The translations under genes and the position numbers were made by a program. DNA of 7,256 nt from Gallionella sp. (lineage in GTDB: Bacteria; Pseudomonadota; Gammaproteobacteria; Burkholderiales; Gallionellaceae), in the NCBI GenBank assembly GCA_024654105.1, contig JANLID010000117.1:1-7256 (forward strand), given 5' to 3'. The notes beneath the pieces were generated by a model. The model saw only the letters and a program-made list of their open reading frames with translations, ran no database searches and had not been told where the DNA came from. Shown piece after piece: positions 5,668-7,256 of the stretch (position 1 is the stretch's first letter; each line of letters opens with the position of its first letter).

Positions 5668-6413
5668 AGTACCAGCACATTATTGAGACAGGTTCTTGCC
5701 TGCGCCAGCCGCACCAGTGTCGGCAGCAGGTTCAGTCCGGTGGTTTGCTTCAATGCCAGCGCATTTTCCTTCAGGTCATCGAGCGGAATTGCGATCGGAT
5801 AGCCGGTTGCGGCCAGCACCAGTGCGTTGCCGCTTTCGCCGGAAGGAAACACCAGCGCACGGTCATCGAAGGCCTCCATAATGTGAGCGGCAACTCTTTT
5901 GAAGTTGCGGCTGCGCGTCAGCATGTTCACCGCCATGATTCCGTTATTGCTCAAGTTTGATCGGCAAGCCTGATAAAAAGGCAATGTCTCGAGCGCTCCC
6001 GCACGCGCCCTTTCGTCGAAACCGTCCACCAGGATCAGGTCGAATTTTTTGTTCTGGTTGTTCAGCACATATTCCGCGCCGTCGCCAATGACCAGATGGA
6101 TGCGCTTCGGGTCTTCCGGCAGCTTGAAAAACTGTCGGGCGGCAGCGACCACGGCAGGTTCGATCTCTACCACGGTGAGATGCACAAGCGGATAATGGCG
6201 ATACAGGAATTTGACCAGCGAAGCCGCGCCGAGACCAATCAGCAATACCTTCTTTGGTGGGTCGCGCAGCAACAGCCCCGCCAGCATCTCGCGCGTATAT
6301 TCCAGCTCAAGGTTCCATGGCCGCGCAATGCGCATCGCGCCCTGTATCCAGTCCGAACCGAAGTGCAGGGTGCGCACGCCGGCTTCTTCGCGAATGTCGA
6401 TGGGTATGGTCAT
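5664..6413 (-). CDS. spermidine-synthase-like (SpeE-fold) protein
   Basis: This 249-residue protein has the aminopropyltransferase/methyltransferase Rossmann fold. In order it shows VLLIGLGAASLVKFL at 56-70 (nucleotide-binding loop), VVEIEPAVVAAARQFF at 81-96, GDGAEYV at 110-116 and FDLILVDGFDERA at 124-136. True spermidine synthases carry a G-G-G-x-G-type loop and a D-x-x-D-P segment around the catalytic Asp; here these read GLGAA and DGFDE. The N-terminal beta domain is also short. Polyamine synthesis is therefore doubtful, and a role as another decarboxy-SAM or SAM enzyme is equally possible. The reading frame stays open upstream to a GTG at 6575, but family alignment begins near MTIPIDIREEAGVRTLHFG, so I choose the ATG at 6413. 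The stop overlaps the methyltransferase GTG, indicating coupling. Confidence 0.85.
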   Translation of the reverse strand: MTIPIDIREEAGVRTLHFGSDWIQGAMRIARPWNLELEYTREMLAGLLLRDPPKKVLLIGLGAASLVKFLYRHYPLVHLTVVEIEPAVVAAARQFFKLPEDPKRIHLVIGDGAEYVLNNQNKKFDLILVDGFDERARAGALETLPFYQACRSNLSNNGIMAVNMLTRSRNFKRVAAHIMEAFDDRALVFPSGESGNALVLAATGYPIAIPLDDLKENALALKQTTGLNLLPTLVRLAQARTCLNNVLVL

Positions 6414-6577
6414 AGCTTTGCGATTTTCCCGATGGTGAGCGGTGGTTGCCGCCCCGATTTCTGCTGATTGCTCATCATTGCCGATGTCTCCTGCGCCAAT
6501 TCTACATCCTGCCTGCGGGGAAGACGCCGGAGTGAAGTGACACGCAGACATTGCATGGCCGATGGTAGAATTCACCC
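6414..6577. promoter_or_regulatory. divergent promoter region between the SpeE-like gene and hrcA
   Basis: This 164-base spacer must hold the promoters for both divergent genes. TAGAAT boxes occur on both strands: on the plus strand at 6566-6571 facing hrcA, and on the minus strand at 6504-6499 facing the SpeE-like gene. They belong to an 8-bp inverted repeat, AATTCTAC (6498-6505) and GTAGAATT (6565-6572). Neither has a good -35 hexamer at standard spacing. No CIRCE operator (TTAGCACTC-N9-GAGTGCTAA) is present, so hrcA is unlikely to be autoregulated here. Confidence 0.35.
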
Positions 6578-7256
6578 ATGCTCAACGAACGCGCGCAAAT
6601 CCTGCTCAAGACTCTGGTGGAACGCCACATCGGCGACGGTCAGCCGGTCGGTTCGCGCGCCCTGCAGCAGTATTCCGGCCTGGATATCAGCTCGGCAACG
6701 ATTCGCAACGTAATGGCCGACCTCGAGGATATCGGCCTGGTCAGCAGCCCGCACACTTCGGCGGGCCGCATCCCGACGGCACTGGCGTATCGCCTGTTCA
6801 TCGACACCATGCTGGTGACCCGGCCGCTGGACAGTGCGCGTGTGCAACAAATGAAGAGCCAGTTGCATCCGGACAACCCGTCGCGCCTGATCGCGCAGGC
6901 CTCCAATATTCTGTCCGAACTGACGCAATTTGCCGGGGTGGTCGCCACGCCCGGACGCAGCGCCATCACCGTGCGCCAGATCGAGTTCCTGCGCCTGAAA
7001 GAAAAACGCGTATTGCTCATCATCGTCATGCCCGACGGTGAGGTGGAGAACCGCGTGCTGTTGCTGGAAAGAGACTATACCCAGTCACAGCTCACCGAGG
7101 CGGGCAACTTCCTCAATCAGCATTACATCGGCTGCAGCTTCTCGCAAATCCGCGAAAAACTGCACGGCGAGTTGCGCCAGCTGCATCAGGACATGAGTGC
7201 GCTGATGGCGGCGGCGCTGGAGGCGGGCGATGAAGCCTCGGCGAAGCAATCCGGTG
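6578..7256 (+). CDS. hrcA: heat-inducible transcription repressor HrcA, N-terminal two thirds (partial)
   Basis: HrcA represses chaperone operons (groESL, dnaK) by binding CIRCE operators as a dimer, and its activity depends on GroEL. The frame runs open from ATG 6578 to the window end, 226 of roughly 340 residues. The N-terminal winged helix is clear: MLNERAQILLKTLVERHI, then VGSRALQQYSG at 24-34, SSATIRNVMADLEDIGLV at 38-55 and HTSAGRIPT at 59-67. The usual G-Y-R after this is A-Y-R here (residues 70-72). The GAF-like regulatory domain follows from about residue 100, with FAGVVATPG at 118-126. There is no Shine-Dalgarno sequence before the ATG. A TAGAAT box ends six bases upstream, so the mRNA may be leaderless. 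It is divergent from the rest of the window and probably starts the next operon. Confidence 0.95.
   Translation, partial: MLNERAQILLKTLVERHIGDGQPVGSRALQQYSGLDISSATIRNVMADLEDIGLVSSPHTSAGRIPTALAYRLFIDTMLVTRPLDSARVQQMKSQLHPDNPSRLIAQASNILSELTQFAGVVATPGRSAITVRQIEFLRLKEKRVLLIIVMPDGEVENRVLLLERDYTQSQLTEAGNFLNQHYIGCSFSQIREKLHGELRQLHQDMSALMAAALEAGDEASAKQSG

Noticed and set aside
6414..6575. 54-residue N-terminal extension of the SpeE-like protein from GTG 6575
   Set aside because: The extension has no family similarity that I recognise, would fill the divergent promoter region up to three bases from hrcA, and the conserved part begins right after the ATG at 6413.
6414..6577. CIRCE operator upstream of hrcA
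   Set aside because: I searched by eye for TTAGCACTC and GAGTGCTAA in either orientation and found neither half.

Overview
The window looks like chromosomal DNA of a betaproteobacterium. The order 'TPR lipoprotein – lolB – ispE' is a familiar betaproteobacterial housekeeping arrangement, and the proteins read as Nitrosomonadales/Gallionellaceae-like. That placement is my inference from gene order and protein style, not from a search. Coding density is high. I see no tRNA, rRNA, CRISPR array, insertion sequence or prophage gene.

Layout, left to right. Seven genes lie on the minus strand and are best read from right to left; only the last gene (hrcA) is on the plus strand. (1) 1-412: first half of ispE, cut by the window edge. 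(2) 409-972: lolB. (3) 972-2720: a large TPR lipoprotein. These three overlap by 1-4 bases and form one operon with a candidate promoter at 2749-2778. (4) 2721-2878: a 158-base leader bounded by a perfect 12-base inverted repeat. (5) 2879-3778: a membrane-anchored GIDE-type protein with a canonical EF-hand loop, directly downstream of (6) lemA at 3785-4351. (7) 4352-4530: a spacer with a 44-base near-perfect palindrome of REP/MITE type and a candidate lemA promoter. (8) 4531-5667: a HemK-like NPPW methyltransferase, translationally coupled to (9) a spermidine-synthase-like protein at 5664-6413. (10) 6414-6577: a divergent promoter region. (11) 6578 to the right edge: the first two thirds of hrcA.

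How the genes work together. LolB receives lipoproteins at the outer membrane, and the TPR lipoprotein co-encoded with it is probably a lipoprotein of the same envelope. IspE makes an isoprenoid precursor needed for undecaprenyl carriers and quinones. LemA and the GIDE protein form a membrane-associated pair of unknown function; the EF-hand suggests calcium binding on the cytoplasmic side. The two SAM-fold proteins form a second two-gene unit with no assigned substrate. HrcA is the heat-shock repressor that acts at CIRCE operators.

Most of the window is ordinary housekeeping DNA. The parts worth a second look are the LemA–GIDE/EF-hand pair, the 12-base inverted repeat that ends exactly at the TPR start codon, the palindrome placed where the lemA mRNA would begin, and a possible leaderless hrcA transcript.
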